This document shows positions 27,891-37,127 of a stretch of 64,000 bases of DNA, one piece after another. Where the stretch lies: the NCBI GenBank assembly GCA_003331935.1, contig QOQE01000001.1, positions 62,001-126,000 on the forward strand, given 5' to 3'. Position 1 is the first letter of the stretch, and each line of letters opens with the position of its first letter. This DNA comes from Alphaproteobacteria bacterium. GTDB taxonomy: Bacteria > Pseudomonadota > Alphaproteobacteria > Rhodobacterales > Rhodobacteraceae. The translations under genes were made by a program, and so were the position numbers. The notes under the pieces were generated by a model, which ran no database searches, was not told where the DNA came from, and worked only from the letters and a program-made list of their open reading frames with translations.

Positions 27891-29438
27891 ATTACTACAA
27901 TACTTAAAAATTTGAATGAATTTGAGCTAATTGAAGAAGCCATAAAAAACGGTGAAGGGAAGCTCGGGAAAGGTGGTTCGCTGATAGTATTCACCGGGGA
28001 AAAGACTGGACGATCACCTAAAGACAAACATGTAGTTAAAGAAAAAAGTACAGAAGATAAGATATGGTGGGAGAATAACCGGCCAATGTTGGCTACCCAT
28101 TTTGACACACTGCATAGTGATATGTTAAAGCATCAGGCTGGTAAACGTTTTTACTCCCAGGCTCTACAAGCGTCTAAGAATACAAATCAGTTTTTAAATA
28201 TCGAAGTTACAACTGAATTAGCTTGGCACAGTTTGTTTATTAGACACTTACTTAAAGTTCCTACGGAAAAACTTTTGGATAATTTTGAGCCCGACTTTAA
28301 AATTTTAAATTGTCCATCTTTTTTTTCTGATCCTGATCGACACGGATGTGTCTCGAAGACAACCATCGCTATAAGTTTTGAAAAGAAACTTGTTCTGATT
28401 TGTGGAACAGGGTACGCGGGTGAGAACAAAAAATCAGTTTTTACACTTCTGAATTATTTACTTCCCGAGAGCTCTATAATGCCAATGCATTGTTCCGCAA
28501 ACCACGCTATGTCAAATGAAGACGACGTGGCACTGTTCTTCGGTTTGTCAGGAACAGGTAAGACAACCCTCTCTGCAGATCCAAATAGAGTTTTAGTCGG
28601 CGATGATGAGCATGGTTGGAGTGACACTGGAGTGTTTAATATTGAAGGCGGTTGCTACGCAAAAACGATAAATTTGAGTTACGAGGATGAACCACAAATT
28701 TTCTCTACCACCGAAAAATTTTCCACAGTAATCGAAAATATGAATTATAATCCAAACGACCGATCATTAAAATTTTCAGACCCTTCTATTACTGAAAACA
28801 TGAGATGTGCGTATCCTATTTCTTATATTAAAAACTCATCAAAATCGGGATTTGGGGGGGCCCCAAAAAATATAATTTTATTGACGTGTGATGCTTTCGG
28901 TGTGTTGCCACCTGTGGCTAAACTTACAGCAGCTGAAGCTGTTTTTTTCTTCCTTTCTGGCTTCACATCAAAAGTTGCTGGGACCGAAGAGGGAATAAAG
29001 GAACCTGTGCCCACTTTTTCAACTTGTTTTGGTGCACCCTTCATGCCTCAAAGACCGGAAGTGTACGGCCAGCTTTTGTGGAATAGGATCAATAGCACAA
29101 AACCCGTATGTTGGTTACTTAACACAGGATGGAGTGGAGGAAGCTATGGAGAAGGAGAAAGAATATCAATAGAGTTAACCAGAAAGATTTTAAAATTTAT
29201 TTTAAATATTAAAGGTGAGTTCCAAACACGAAAAGATCAGTTTTTCAATTTTTCTGTTCCGATTGAAATAAATGAGGTTCCCAAAAACTTACTAAAACCT
29301 AGGGAAAATTGGACAAATCAGGAAGGTTATGATAGAGTCGCGGCTAAGCTGAAGACAATGTTTGTAGATAATTTTCAGCAGTTTTCCTCAATTAATGAAA
29401 AGGTAGATGGAGTTTATAACAGCTTAAAAAATGACTAA
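27891..29438 (+). CDS. pckA: Phosphoenolpyruvate carboxykinase (ATP)
   Basis: Converts oxaloacetate and ATP to PEP, the gate of gluconeogenesis. The motifs are VFTGEKTGRSPKDKHVV, the P-loop GLSGTGKTTLSADP, GDDEHGWSD and NIEGGCYAK. The start is unusual. Ordinary codons allow only a TTG at 27912 (508 residues) with no ribosome-binding site. An in-frame ATT at 27891 has AGGAG 9 bases before it, and its extra residues (TTILKN) align with the LKNL seen at the start of homologues. I therefore propose AUU initiation (515 residues). A stop at 27876-27878 excludes a longer form. It is divergent from rapZ and overlaps the next gene by 8 bp. Confidence 0.92.
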   Translation: MTTILKNLNEFELIEEAIKNGEGKLGKGGSLIVFTGEKTGRSPKDKHVVKEKSTEDKIWWENNRPMLATHFDTLHSDMLKHQAGKRFYSQALQASKNTNQFLNIEVTTELAWHSLFIRHLLKVPTEKLLDNFEPDFKILNCPSFFSDPDRHGCVSKTTIAISFEKKLVLICGTGYAGENKKSVFTLLNYLLPESSIMPMHCSANHAMSNEDDVALFFGLSGTGKTTLSADPNRVLVGDDEHGWSDTGVFNIEGGCYAKTINLSYEDEPQIFSTTEKFSTVIENMNYNPNDRSLKFSDPSITENMRCAYPISYIKNSSKSGFGGAPKNIILLTCDAFGVLPPVAKLTAAEAVFFFLSGFTSKVAGTEEGIKEPVPTFSTCFGAPFMPQRPEVYGQLLWNRINSTKPVCWLLNTGWSGGSYGEGERISIELTRKILKFILNIKGEFQTRKDQFFNFSVPIEINEVPKNLLKPRENWTNQEGYDRVAAKLKTMFVDNFQQFSSINEKVDGVYNSLKND

Positions 29439-30129
29439 AGCTTTTGACCTTATTGGAGTTGACGGCACCTCATCTGGCTGGGTTGCATCAATAGGGAGTT
29501 CGAAAAGAAGGTGCTTATCTTCTATAAACTTTTTTGAAAACCTCGATGAGCTTCTCACAAACTATCCTGATAGTGTGGTGGTGATAGATATGCCAATTGA
29601 GTTGAATGAAAAAAACTACCTGCGAGAATGCGATATTTTAGCAAAAAGGTATCTGGGTAAAAATTTCCAATCATCAATATTTATTCCACCGTTGAAGAAA
29701 GTTCTTAAATGCAATGTCTATAAAGAAGCAAATAGTTTAAGCAAGAAAATAGCGGGCAAGGGCTTATCAAAGCAATCGTGGCACTTAAAAAATAAAATTA
29801 GCGAAGTGCAAGATCTTTGTAAATTTTCTTACAAAATTTATGAGGGGCATCCTGAGTGCAGCTTCAAAATGCTAAAAAATGGGCCTCTGGACGCAAAAAA
29901 AAAATCAGTAAAAGGTATTTTTGAGAGATTAAATCTCTTAAAAAAAGCAGGTTTAGACCCGTTATCAACTAGCTTGAACTTGCAAAATAGCTCTGCAATA
30001 AAGATTGATGATGTTTTGGACTCTATGGTTCTCTTTATAACAGCCTTAAGGATAGTTGAAGGAAATCATCTATGCCTGGAAAAAACGGATATCACAAATA
30101 AAGACGATAATGGCAAAATTTTTATATAG
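29431..30129 (+). CDS. DUF429 family protein, predicted RNase H-like nuclease
   Basis: 232 residues. GVDGTSSGWVAS at the start (first acidic residue of an RNase H fold), VVVIDMPIEL near 50 and RECDILAKRYLG near 66 match the DUF429 family. IFIPPLKKV, SKQSWHLKNKISEVQDL, YEGHPECSFKML and DDVLDSMVL (last acid) also match. The fold and acids predict a nuclease, but no substrate is known. Overlap with pckA by 8 bp indicates one transcript; a link with gluconeogenesis is not evident. Confidence 0.82.
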   Translation: MTKAFDLIGVDGTSSGWVASIGSSKRRCLSSINFFENLDELLTNYPDSVVVIDMPIELNEKNYLRECDILAKRYLGKNFQSSIFIPPLKKVLKCNVYKEANSLSKKIAGKGLSKQSWHLKNKISEVQDLCKFSYKIYEGHPECSFKMLKNGPLDAKKKSVKGIFERLNLLKKAGLDPLSTSLNLQNSSAIKIDDVLDSMVLFITALRIVEGNHLCLEKTDITNKDDNGKIFI

Positions 30130-30192
30130 AATTAATTTGAATTTGTGGTCGAGGCTAACATATAACATAAGGTAACCAAAGGAGAAGATGCA

Positions 30193-31872
30193 GTGAATAT
30201 ATCAACGCCAGTTCATAAGAAGAATGTAAATGATTTTTCAACAGACGATGCAAAGATCGTCAGTAGATCCCTATTAGTGTCACAGCATTTGGACGAGTAC
30301 CTGGATCATTTAACAAGTTTAGTTAAAAGTAGATTTAACGAATCAAAAGACTCCAATAAGCATCAAAGCAAACTGCATGGGTTGGCATGGACGGCAACAT
30401 ATGTGGAAGCTCTTAAACAAATGTCCATTTGGGCAGAACAACTATCTAAAAAAGGGACTTTCGGAAAAACAGAACGCATTATATTAACGTTGTCTTTTAA
30501 CGAGTACTTGAACCAGATTTTCGGGGGCATAATGATGTCTCAAAATGAACTTATTAGGCCTGCTGACCTTGACCATAAAAAAGAAGCACTAGAGAAATTA
30601 AACTGTGAAGAGGTCTATTTTTTCAAAGATGAGGTGGACGTGGATCAGCTCAGGGCAGAATTGATTACACTGATTGTGCAAAATGAAAGCACGTCCTTTA
30701 TTGGTAACGATGGCTTGGGTCAAGATCAAAATATAATCAGACAAGAATTTAATAAATTTGCTAAGGAAAAAATAGAGCCGTTTGCACATGAATGGCATCT
30801 CAAAGATGAACTTATTCCATTAAATGTGATTGACGAGCTAGCAAACCTCGGTGTGTTTGGTTTAACAATCCCTGAAGAGTTCGGTGGTACCGGGCTTGAC
30901 AAAATAACAATGTGTGTGGTCTCAGAAGAGCTATCACGAGGGTATATTGGTGTTGGAAGCCTTGCTACCAGAACAGATATCGCATCTGAATTAATCCTCT
31001 GTGGTGGTTCTAAAGAGCAAAAAGAATATTGGTTGCCAAAAATATCGTCTGGCGAGGTTATGCCTACGGCTGTTTTTACAGAGCCAAATACTGGGTCAGA
31101 TCTTGGTAATCTACAAACCCGTGCGATCTTAGACGGTGAGGAATATAGTATTACAGGAAACAAAACGTGGATAACACATGCATCAAGAGCCAATCTGATG
31201 ACTTTACTAGCACGTTCAGACAGAAACAAAGGAGGATACAAGGGGTTATCAATGTTTCTGGTTCCCAAGTCACCAGGGAAAGATAATGTCGATTTCCCTG
31301 ATAAGGGCATAAAGGGTGGAGAGATAGAAGTGCTAGGGTACAGAGGTATGAAGGAGTATGAAATCAGTTTTGATGATTTTAGAGTTAATAAAGCGAATTT
31401 ACTCGGAGAGGAAGAAGGAAAAGGGTTTACACAGCTTATGGAAACTTTTGAGAGCGCGCGAATCCAAACAGCAGCAAGAGCGATTGGTGTAGCTAAAAAT
31501 GCTTTTGATTTAGGCCTCAAGTATGCAGACGAAAGAACTCAATTTGGTGAAAAGATCATTAACTTCCCACGCGTTAGAGATAAGTTAGTAAACATGGCCG
31601 TTGAAATTATGGTTGCTAAGCAACTTACCTATTTCTCAGCTAGGGCTAAAGATGATGGGAAGAGATGCGATTTAGAAGCGGGAATGGCTAAACTTTTAGC
31701 TGCTCGGGTTGCTTGGACTGCAGCCGATAATTCCTTGCAAATACATGGTGGCAATGGATTTGCTCTCGAATATCCAATAAGCCGGGTACTTTGTGATGCA
31801 AGAATACTCAACATTTTTGAAGGTGCTGCAGAAATACAAGCTCAAGTTATCGCAAAACGCATCTTAAATTAA
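30193..31872 (+). CDS. mcd: Probable methylsuccinyl-CoA dehydrogenase
   Basis: 559 residues from a GTG preceded by AAGGAGAAG. The C-terminal 390 residues are a normal acyl-CoA dehydrogenase: AVFTEPNTGSDLG (FAD), YSITGNKTWITHASRA, DERTQFGEKI, and the catalytic glutamate in NIFEGAAEIQ. The first 170 residues are an extra domain (GLAWTATYVEALKQMSIWAE, MMSQNELIRPADL) of the kind that marks (2S)-methylsuccinyl-CoA dehydrogenase of the ethylmalonyl-CoA pathway. The assignment rests on that domain and on the pathway partners here (mcl1, acetoacetyl-CoA reductase, ETF). A dehydrogenase with another branched substrate is the alternative. Confidence 0.78.
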   Translation: MNISTPVHKKNVNDFSTDDAKIVSRSLLVSQHLDEYLDHLTSLVKSRFNESKDSNKHQSKLHGLAWTATYVEALKQMSIWAEQLSKKGTFGKTERIILTLSFNEYLNQIFGGIMMSQNELIRPADLDHKKEALEKLNCEEVYFFKDEVDVDQLRAELITLIVQNESTSFIGNDGLGQDQNIIRQEFNKFAKEKIEPFAHEWHLKDELIPLNVIDELANLGVFGLTIPEEFGGTGLDKITMCVVSEELSRGYIGVGSLATRTDIASELILCGGSKEQKEYWLPKISSGEVMPTAVFTEPNTGSDLGNLQTRAILDGEEYSITGNKTWITHASRANLMTLLARSDRNKGGYKGLSMFLVPKSPGKDNVDFPDKGIKGGEIEVLGYRGMKEYEISFDDFRVNKANLLGEEEGKGFTQLMETFESARIQTAARAIGVAKNAFDLGLKYADERTQFGEKIINFPRVRDKLVNMAVEIMVAKQLTYFSARAKDDGKRCDLEAGMAKLLAARVAWTAADNSLQIHGGNGFALEYPISRVLCDARILNIFEGAAEIQAQVIAKRILN

Positions 31873-32603
31873 AGTGACTTTAACGACAGTACCCTGTTTC
31901 TCAAATTGAAGAAGGCGTCCATTTGAAACCTCTTCACCGGTTGCAAATTTTTTTTAATAAAGTATTCAGTTAGTTTAAAACCATTGTTCAAATCGGCTTT
32001 TGAAAAACTATTGGTCGGCTTGGTGTTCCACAAAAAATCGGGGAGAACCAACAGTTTTTTTTCCCACCCAATACTAGATTTTCTTGAAACAGCACATCCA
32101 CTCTTTGGAGACACAAACTTAAGATCTTCTTTTGAACCACTGACTACACACTTGCCTAAATCAAGTCCAAAACCTAAACTTTTTAACAAATCTAGCTCCC
32201 ATTCAATGTACTTTCTAAATTTATCTCTTGTTGGGAATTCTCCTTCAATATACTGAATTGTTTTATTGTATAGTTCATCAAATTCAACCCTTTCAGGTAA
32301 AAAGGTAGAGCAAAGCACACAAATCAAGTTGAAAAGCTCCAATCCACTCCCATCTCCACTAATGCTATGGTACCTTGATTTTATTAATTCAATTTTAAAA
32401 ACACCTAGACTTTCTTCAATTCTTGAGTTCCAGGTTAAAAAGAGTTGGTTCCCTGGCTGAATTATGGATTTATTTTTCTTGTTGAATGCACTTCTTAGCA
32501 GGCCAATTCTTCGGCCTAAAGACGATGTAAATATGTCTATTAAAGCTGAGGATTCACCATACTTCCTTACGTCTAGCAGAAGCCCTTCACCTTGCCAACG
32601 CAA
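31869..32603 (-). CDS. recO: DNA repair protein RecO
   Basis: 244 residues from a TTG start. An OB-fold N-terminus (MRWQGEGLLLDVRKYGESSALI) is followed by a helical domain with KYIEWELDLLKSLGFGLDLGKCVVSG and FVSPKSGCAVSR, typical of alphaproteobacterial RecO. It anneals single strands and works with RecR (1869-2486) to load RecA. It is the last gene of the era-rnc-lepB cluster and overlaps the dehydrogenase end by 4 bp. Confidence 0.92.
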   Translation of the reverse strand: MRWQGEGLLLDVRKYGESSALIDIFTSSLGRRIGLLRSAFNKKNKSIIQPGNQLFLTWNSRIEESLGVFKIELIKSRYHSISGDGSGLELFNLICVLCSTFLPERVEFDELYNKTIQYIEGEFPTRDKFRKYIEWELDLLKSLGFGLDLGKCVVSGSKEDLKFVSPKSGCAVSRKSSIGWEKKLLVLPDFLWNTKPTNSFSKADLNNGFKLTEYFIKKNLQPVKRFQMDAFFNLRNRVLSLKSL

Positions 32604-32606
32604 CTC

Positions 32607-32933
32607 TCAGAGACCCTGTTTTAAAAAAAGGCTATGTAGATCATATCCCTTTGATACTACCTCAATAAGCCATAAGTCGCTGTCAATATCCATTTGTTTC
32701 TTAAAGAAATCAGTTAAATTTTCTTCTGTGAATGTGTTTAAAAATCTAATTTTTTTGCCTATATTTATATCATTAACTCTATGATACACCTCATAAAAAC
32801 CTTCCCCTTTGTCATGCTTTATAAAGATTGCACCTGCATCGCTATCACCTTTATGCTCTATGTAGACCTGAATTCCTTGTTGTTCAAGGCTCCAACGAAT
32901 TGTATCCACAACCATCTTAGCTTTTAAATTCAT
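32607..32933 (-). CDS. DUF1491 family protein
   Basis: 108 residues. LKAKMVVDTIRWSLEQQGIQ, the HKGDSDAGAIFIKH segment and the tryptophan-containing DSDLWLIEVVSKG near the end follow the DUF1491 family, known mainly from Alphaproteobacteria. No catalytic motif is visible and the function is unknown. It sits between era and recO with gaps of 7 and 3 bp, so it is part of that operon. Confidence 0.82.
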   Translation of the reverse strand: MNLKAKMVVDTIRWSLEQQGIQVYIEHKGDSDAGAIFIKHDKGEGFYEVYHRVNDINIGKKIRFLNTFTEENLTDFFKKQMDIDSDLWLIEVVSKGYDLHSLFLKQGL

Positions 32934-32940
32934 ATAATCA

Positions 32941-33798
32941 CTAACTTGACTTTTTTACCTTAAGCTTGATAAAAAGATGAACCTTACTGTTCAAAAATTT
33001 CTCCATACCTTGTCGTGCGTGTATAGATATCATTTTTATCGCCTTACCTTGTTTTCCCAATATTATAGGCTTATAGCTCTTTTTATTTAGCCAAACAGTT
33101 TGGTAAACCTTCATAGATTTTTTACCACTTGGTTCAATATAATCAGTCTTTATTTCCAAATTATAGGGTATTTCCTCATGAATATACTCAAAGATCTTCT
33201 CTCTAGTTAATTCTGAAAGAAACTTTTTTTTTCCAACATTACTTTTGTAGTTCTCATCAAACAACCATTCGTTTGAATATGCTTGTTTATCTATCCATTT
33301 TATAAAACTTTCCGTACCTGACTCTTTAGTCACGGAAATAAAAAATGTTTCATCGAAATGAATAATCTCATTTATTTTCTTCGTAATCTCAAAAAGTTTA
33401 ACCTTCTCTATACAATCAATCTTATTGACTAATAGAATTTTTTTTTTAATGCTGCTATCATTTTTCTTTAGCCAGGTAATAAGCTGATTATCTATAGACT
33501 GGCTTTTTTTCCTATTATCAACCATGTAAATAACTACATCTACATTTTCAGCAACTGCTAAGAAAGTTTCAGAAATTCTGACATTTTTCTCTACTCTATT
33601 TAATCCTGGCGTATCAAAAAATATTAATTGACTATCATTTTTCGTAACAACTCCCGTGGTGTTCTTTTGGGTGGTCTGCGCTTTCCTAGAGACGATAGAT
33701 ACTTTTTCCCCAACTAGAAAGTTTATTAAAGTACTTTTACCAACATTAGGCTTCCCAATAATTAATGCTTTAAGTAGCTTTTTTTTATAATCACTCAT
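32941..33798 (-). CDS. era: GTPase Era
   Basis: 285 residues. The GTPase domain has GKPNVGKST (about 16-24), the switch II DTPGLNR, and NKID (about 135). The C-terminal KH domain contains VILGKQGKAIKMISIHARQ in slightly altered form (I for V), the loop that binds the 3' end of 16S rRNA. Era is needed for small-subunit maturation. It overlaps rnc by 8 bp, the usual rnc-era pair. Confidence 0.95.
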   Translation of the reverse strand: MSDYKKKLLKALIIGKPNVGKSTLINFLVGEKVSIVSRKAQTTQKNTTGVVTKNDSQLIFFDTPGLNRVEKNVRISETFLAVAENVDVVIYMVDNRKKSQSIDNQLITWLKKNDSSIKKKILLVNKIDCIEKVKLFEITKKINEIIHFDETFFISVTKESGTESFIKWIDKQAYSNEWLFDENYKSNVGKKKFLSELTREKIFEYIHEEIPYNLEIKTDYIEPSGKKSMKVYQTVWLNKKSYKPIILGKQGKAIKMISIHARQGMEKFLNSKVHLFIKLKVKKSS

Positions 33799-34480
33799 GA
33801 ATATTTTTTATTTTCTCTAAAATCTGTTCAGCTGCTTCTGTTTCTGCCATTCTTTTGGTCGAGCCAGTACCTACGGCACTTAATCCTGACTTCAATAATA
33901 CTTCAACACAAAAACTTGGGTCATGGTCAGGTCCTGTTCTAGATACTTGTTTATATATTGGTGGCTCCTGTCCTCTAGCTTGTAGCAATTCTTGTAATGC
34001 CGTTTTCGCATGCGCCTCAATATCTCTCACAATTTCTATCTGCTTTTTCCAAACCTGCAGAACTAACTCTCTAGATACCTTAAACCCTCCATCTAAAAAG
34101 ATTGCCCCAATCAATGCCTCTATAGCATTCCCTAAAATCTTATCTTTTTGGCGGGCTGTGGTTCTTGTGACGGACTTACCCAAAGTCAATAAACTTTCTA
34201 GCCCGATTTCTTTTGCTAAAAGAGCACATGTCTCTTTTTTAACAAGAAAATTATAGTAAGTTGCGATTTGACCTTCTGTTGAGTGTGGATTTAATCTCAG
34301 CAGTTCCTCTGCAATAACCAAACCAAGAACCCTATCGCCCAGAAACTCTAGCCTTTCATTATTTGCTTTACTAGATTTGCTAGCAGAAGAGTGTGTTAAA
34401 GCTTCTTCCAAAAGCCTATTATTTTTAAACTGATAGTTTAATAATCTACTAATTTCTTTTTGATGATGCGTATTTTTCAC
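33791..34480 (-). CDS. rnc: Ribonuclease III
   Basis: 229 residues. The nuclease signature ERLEFLGDRVLGLVIAEEL holds the catalytic acids, with the second set in KDKILGNAIEALIGAIFLDGG. A double-stranded RNA-binding domain follows (ALQELLQARGQ to AAEQILEKI). It processes rRNA precursors and other duplex RNA. The GTG start overlaps the lepB stop (GTGA), so lepB, rnc and era are coupled. Confidence 0.96.
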   Translation of the reverse strand: MKNTHHQKEISRLLNYQFKNNRLLEEALTHSSASKSSKANNERLEFLGDRVLGLVIAEELLRLNPHSTEGQIATYYNFLVKKETCALLAKEIGLESLLTLGKSVTRTTARQKDKILGNAIEALIGAIFLDGGFKVSRELVLQVWKKQIEIVRDIEAHAKTALQELLQARGQEPPIYKQVSRTGPDHDPSFCVEVLLKSGLSAVGTGSTKRMAETEAAEQILEKIKNIHE

Positions 34481-35271
34481 CTAATGACCTTAAAGAAGCG
34501 ATCTTTTCTCCATGTCCAAAAATAAAATATAGAGCTGCCCGAAGAGGAGAATAATATCAGTGATGCTTTGCCAATAAGATATTCTTTGGGGACCAGTCCA
34601 ACTCCACCGAATTGCCTATCGAACCTACTATCTAAAGAATTATCCCTATTATCACCAAGAAAAAAATATTCGCCCTCCCCAATTATAAAATCCGGAGTAT
34701 TATCTCCAATATTTTGTCCCAAGTCTAAAATTTTGTAACTCTTTCCATTATCAAGTTGCTCAAGACTTTGATACTTATAGCAATTTTCGTCTCCAAAGGG
34801 GACAGGTTCATTAGCACATTGTGGAATGGTCTTCATTGCTCCCTGTTCTAGCTTTATTTCAATGAAATCGGGCAACTCCTGCCTAACTAGCATAGATTCA
34901 TTGATATACAATTTTCCTTCTAACAACCTGACCTTGTCTCCTGGCAGTCCTATAACTCTTTTAATATAATCCTTGCCACTTTTAGGATGCCTAAATACTA
35001 CAATGTCGCCTCTTTTAGGTTCAGAAAAGAAAATTCTATCTCTGATTGGACAGATTGAAAATGGACATGAGTAACGCGAGAATCCATATGAAAACTTATT
35101 AACAAATAAAAAGTCACCAACAAGTAGATTAGGTTTCATTGAGCCAGTAGGAATCCAAAATGGTTGAAATAATATTGTTCTAATGGCTCCGGCTAGAACT
35201 AGTGCTATTACTAACGTGCTTATAAGTTCATATACCGGACTTTTGCTATTTTTTACTTTTTTTAGTTTCAT
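34477..35271 (-). CDS. lepB: Signal peptidase I
   Basis: 264 residues. One N-terminal membrane helix (about 14-33) precedes the catalytic region, with serine 44 in IPTGSMKPNLL and lysine 104 in DYIKRVIGLPGD. Boxes D and E are GDIVVFRHPK and GDNRDNSLDSR. It removes signal peptides from exported proteins on the periplasmic side of the inner membrane, for example those of the TlpA and TPR proteins encoded here. Confidence 0.96.
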   Translation of the reverse strand: MKLKKVKNSKSPVYELISTLVIALVLAGAIRTILFQPFWIPTGSMKPNLLVGDFLFVNKFSYGFSRYSCPFSICPIRDRIFFSEPKRGDIVVFRHPKSGKDYIKRVIGLPGDKVRLLEGKLYINESMLVRQELPDFIEIKLEQGAMKTIPQCANEPVPFGDENCYKYQSLEQLDNGKSYKILDLGQNIGDNTPDFIIGEGEYFFLGDNRDNSLDSRFDRQFGGVGLVPKEYLIGKASLILFSSSGSSIFYFWTWRKDRFFKVIR

Positions 35272-35316
35272 AACCTTTTATATCTAATTTACTTACTGGG
35301 TGCAATTCTCTACATG

Positions 35317-35718
35317 TCAGGACTGACTAATTGCCTCGATGATCACAGTAGCCTGTGCCCATGGAAAGTCGTCAGTCAAACTAACATTTATTTTTGGGAT
35401 ATATCCAATGGGGGTCATGGCTATCAGCCAATCCTTTGCTTTTCCTTCTATTACAAGCTCTGGTTTTCCAGATTTAAGATTTACAATTTGCATCTCCTTC
35501 CATGATATGCCCATCCTTAAGCCTATTCCTAATGCCTTTGAGCAGGCCTCTTTAGCAGCCCATCGTTTTGCGTAGGACGATGGTGAATCATATTTTCTTC
35601 TCGACCTCTGGATTTCTAGATCAGAAAAAACCCGTTTTTCAAATCGTTCTCCAAAACGGTCAAGTACTTTTCTAATGCGTTCAATGTTTACGAAGTCAGT
35701 ACCGATACCTAAAATCAC
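35317..35718 (-). CDS. acpS: Holo-acyl-carrier-protein synthase
   Basis: 133 residues from a GTG that overlaps the pdxJ stop (GTGA). GIGTDFVNIERI supplies the metal aspartate and YAKRWAAKEACSKALG the metal glutamate, the two diagnostic motifs. It transfers 4'-phosphopantetheine from CoA to apo-ACP, which activates fatty-acid synthesis. Confidence 0.95.
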   Translation of the reverse strand: MILGIGTDFVNIERIRKVLDRFGERFEKRVFSDLEIQRSRRKYDSPSSYAKRWAAKEACSKALGIGLRMGISWKEMQIVNLKSGKPELVIEGKAKDWLIAMTPIGYIPKINVSLTDDFPWAQATVIIEAISQS

Positions 35719-36473
35719 TCTTGGATCCTCAAAAATCTAGCATCATTTATTTTTTGTTTCATTAACTGTACTGCTCCTCTCAGCCCCATAAAAATGCTAT
35801 CACTTATAATTGCATGACCGATATTAAGCTCCTTCATTTCGGGAATTTTACTTACGAGTCCAACCGATTCCGTTGTCAATCCATGGCCTGCATGAACTTC
35901 CAAGCCTAAGTTGTGGGCGTAGCTCGCTGCTTTTTCTAAAACTTTCAAGACTTCCACATAGTCTTTATCATTTCTTTCATAAAGGTTACAAAAGTACCCA
36001 GTGTGGAGCTCTATGATATCAGCTCCAATAGTGTTTGCAGCATCAATTTGTTTTTCAACTGGTTCGATAAATAGAGACACTCTTATGCTTTTGTCTTTAA
36101 TGGGTTCTAAGAAGGATCTCAATCTCGTAATATTATTACAAACGTCTAAGCCACCTTCGGTTGTTCTTTCTTCTCTTTTCTCAGGAACCAAACAGATAGC
36201 GTTCGGAATTACATCCAAAGCAATCTTTTGCATTTCATCAGTGACTGCCATTTCTAGGTTCAAGGGAAGACTATTATATTTTTTTAAATTTATAATGTCT
36301 TTATCCAATATGTGCCTCCGATCTTCCCTTAAATGAGCAGTTATACCATTTCCCCCGGCTTCTTTAACGATTTTGGCTGCTTTCAGAGGATCAGGGTAGT
36401 TTGTCCCTCTAGCATTTCTGACAGTAGCGACATGATCGATGTTAACACCTAATCGAATTTCATCTAATTTCAT
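35715..36473 (-). CDS. pdxJ: Pyridoxine 5'-phosphate synthase
   Basis: 252 residues, a TIM barrel. RLGVNIDHVATVRNARGT, ITAHLREDRRHI (catalytic His), NLEMAVTDEM, VSLFIEPVEKQ and HAGHGLT are the conserved PdxJ segments. It condenses 1-deoxyxylulose-5-phosphate with aminoacetone-3-phosphate, the last ring-forming step of vitamin B6 synthesis. It overlaps both neighbours slightly (14 bp with DUF2062, 4 bp with acpS). Confidence 0.96.
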   Translation of the reverse strand: MKLDEIRLGVNIDHVATVRNARGTNYPDPLKAAKIVKEAGGNGITAHLREDRRHILDKDIINLKKYNSLPLNLEMAVTDEMQKIALDVIPNAICLVPEKREERTTEGGLDVCNNITRLRSFLEPIKDKSIRVSLFIEPVEKQIDAANTIGADIIELHTGYFCNLYERNDKDYVEVLKVLEKAASYAHNLGLEVHAGHGLTTESVGLVSKIPEMKELNIGHAIISDSIFMGLRGAVQLMKQKINDARFLRIQE

Positions 36474-37098
36474 CTTTTCTCCTCATTAGTTTTTTCTTTA
36501 ACCTTTTTGCTTTAAGGCTATCTCTCTTTTTTTGATAAGTTGACACGAGAGGTCTTAACAGGAAATAAGAAATAATCGCAATAATGATTCCGAAAATAAA
36601 CCCGCCTAATGAGTATGGTATAAAGACCCCATTGAAAAACTCATTCATCCTTGGCACGCTATTTTCACCAATTGAACCGTCAGTGAAAAAACTTTTGTAA
36701 ATCAAAAAAATAAAATCCAAAAAGCCTTCAAATATTTTGCCACCATCGTCGCTAGAATATTCACTACTACCTAAAATCCATTCTCCGAGCTTTAAATTAA
36801 ATACTGTAATTATTGGGAAAGTAATTGGATTTCCAACAAAAGTTCCAATCAACGATGCCAATACATTCGCTCTGAACACATAGCTTAGCAAGCCGGCAAT
36901 AAGGAAATGCAGTCCAAATAAAGGTGTGAATGACGCAAATATCCCACAGCTCATACCTAAAGAGATCTTATGCGGTGTGTCAGGTATTCTCTTTAATCTT
37001 ATCCCAACATACCCTATTGCTCTAGATATCCCTTTTAAGGAAAATATCACTTCATAAAAAAACCTAAAAAGGGACCTTCTTTCTCTTCTTTTGAACAA
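36460..37098 (-). CDS. DUF2062 membrane protein
   Basis: 212 residues from a TTG with AGGAA just upstream. The segment SLGMSCGIFASFTPLFGLHF followed by GTFVGNPITFPII is diagnostic for DUF2062. Three to four hydrophobic helices are visible and the C-terminus is strongly basic (Lys/Arg-rich). Its function is unknown. It lies between rsh and pdxJ, as in many Alphaproteobacteria. Confidence 0.85.
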   Translation of the reverse strand: MFKRRERRSLFRFFYEVIFSLKGISRAIGYVGIRLKRIPDTPHKISLGMSCGIFASFTPLFGLHFLIAGLLSYVFRANVLASLIGTFVGNPITFPIITVFNLKLGEWILGSSEYSSDDGGKIFEGFLDFIFLIYKSFFTDGSIGENSVPRMNEFFNGVFIPYSLGGFIFGIIIAIISYFLLRPLVSTYQKKRDSLKAKRLKKKLMRRKDEIR

Positions 37099-37127
37099 TT
37101 CCTATCTCATTATCTAATCTATTTTAC

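Noticed and set aside
30726-31520. Long open frame (264 codons) antisense to the methylsuccinyl-CoA dehydrogenase gene
   Set aside because: It lies wholly inside a well-conserved gene, has no recognisable motifs and shows the composition of a mirror frame.
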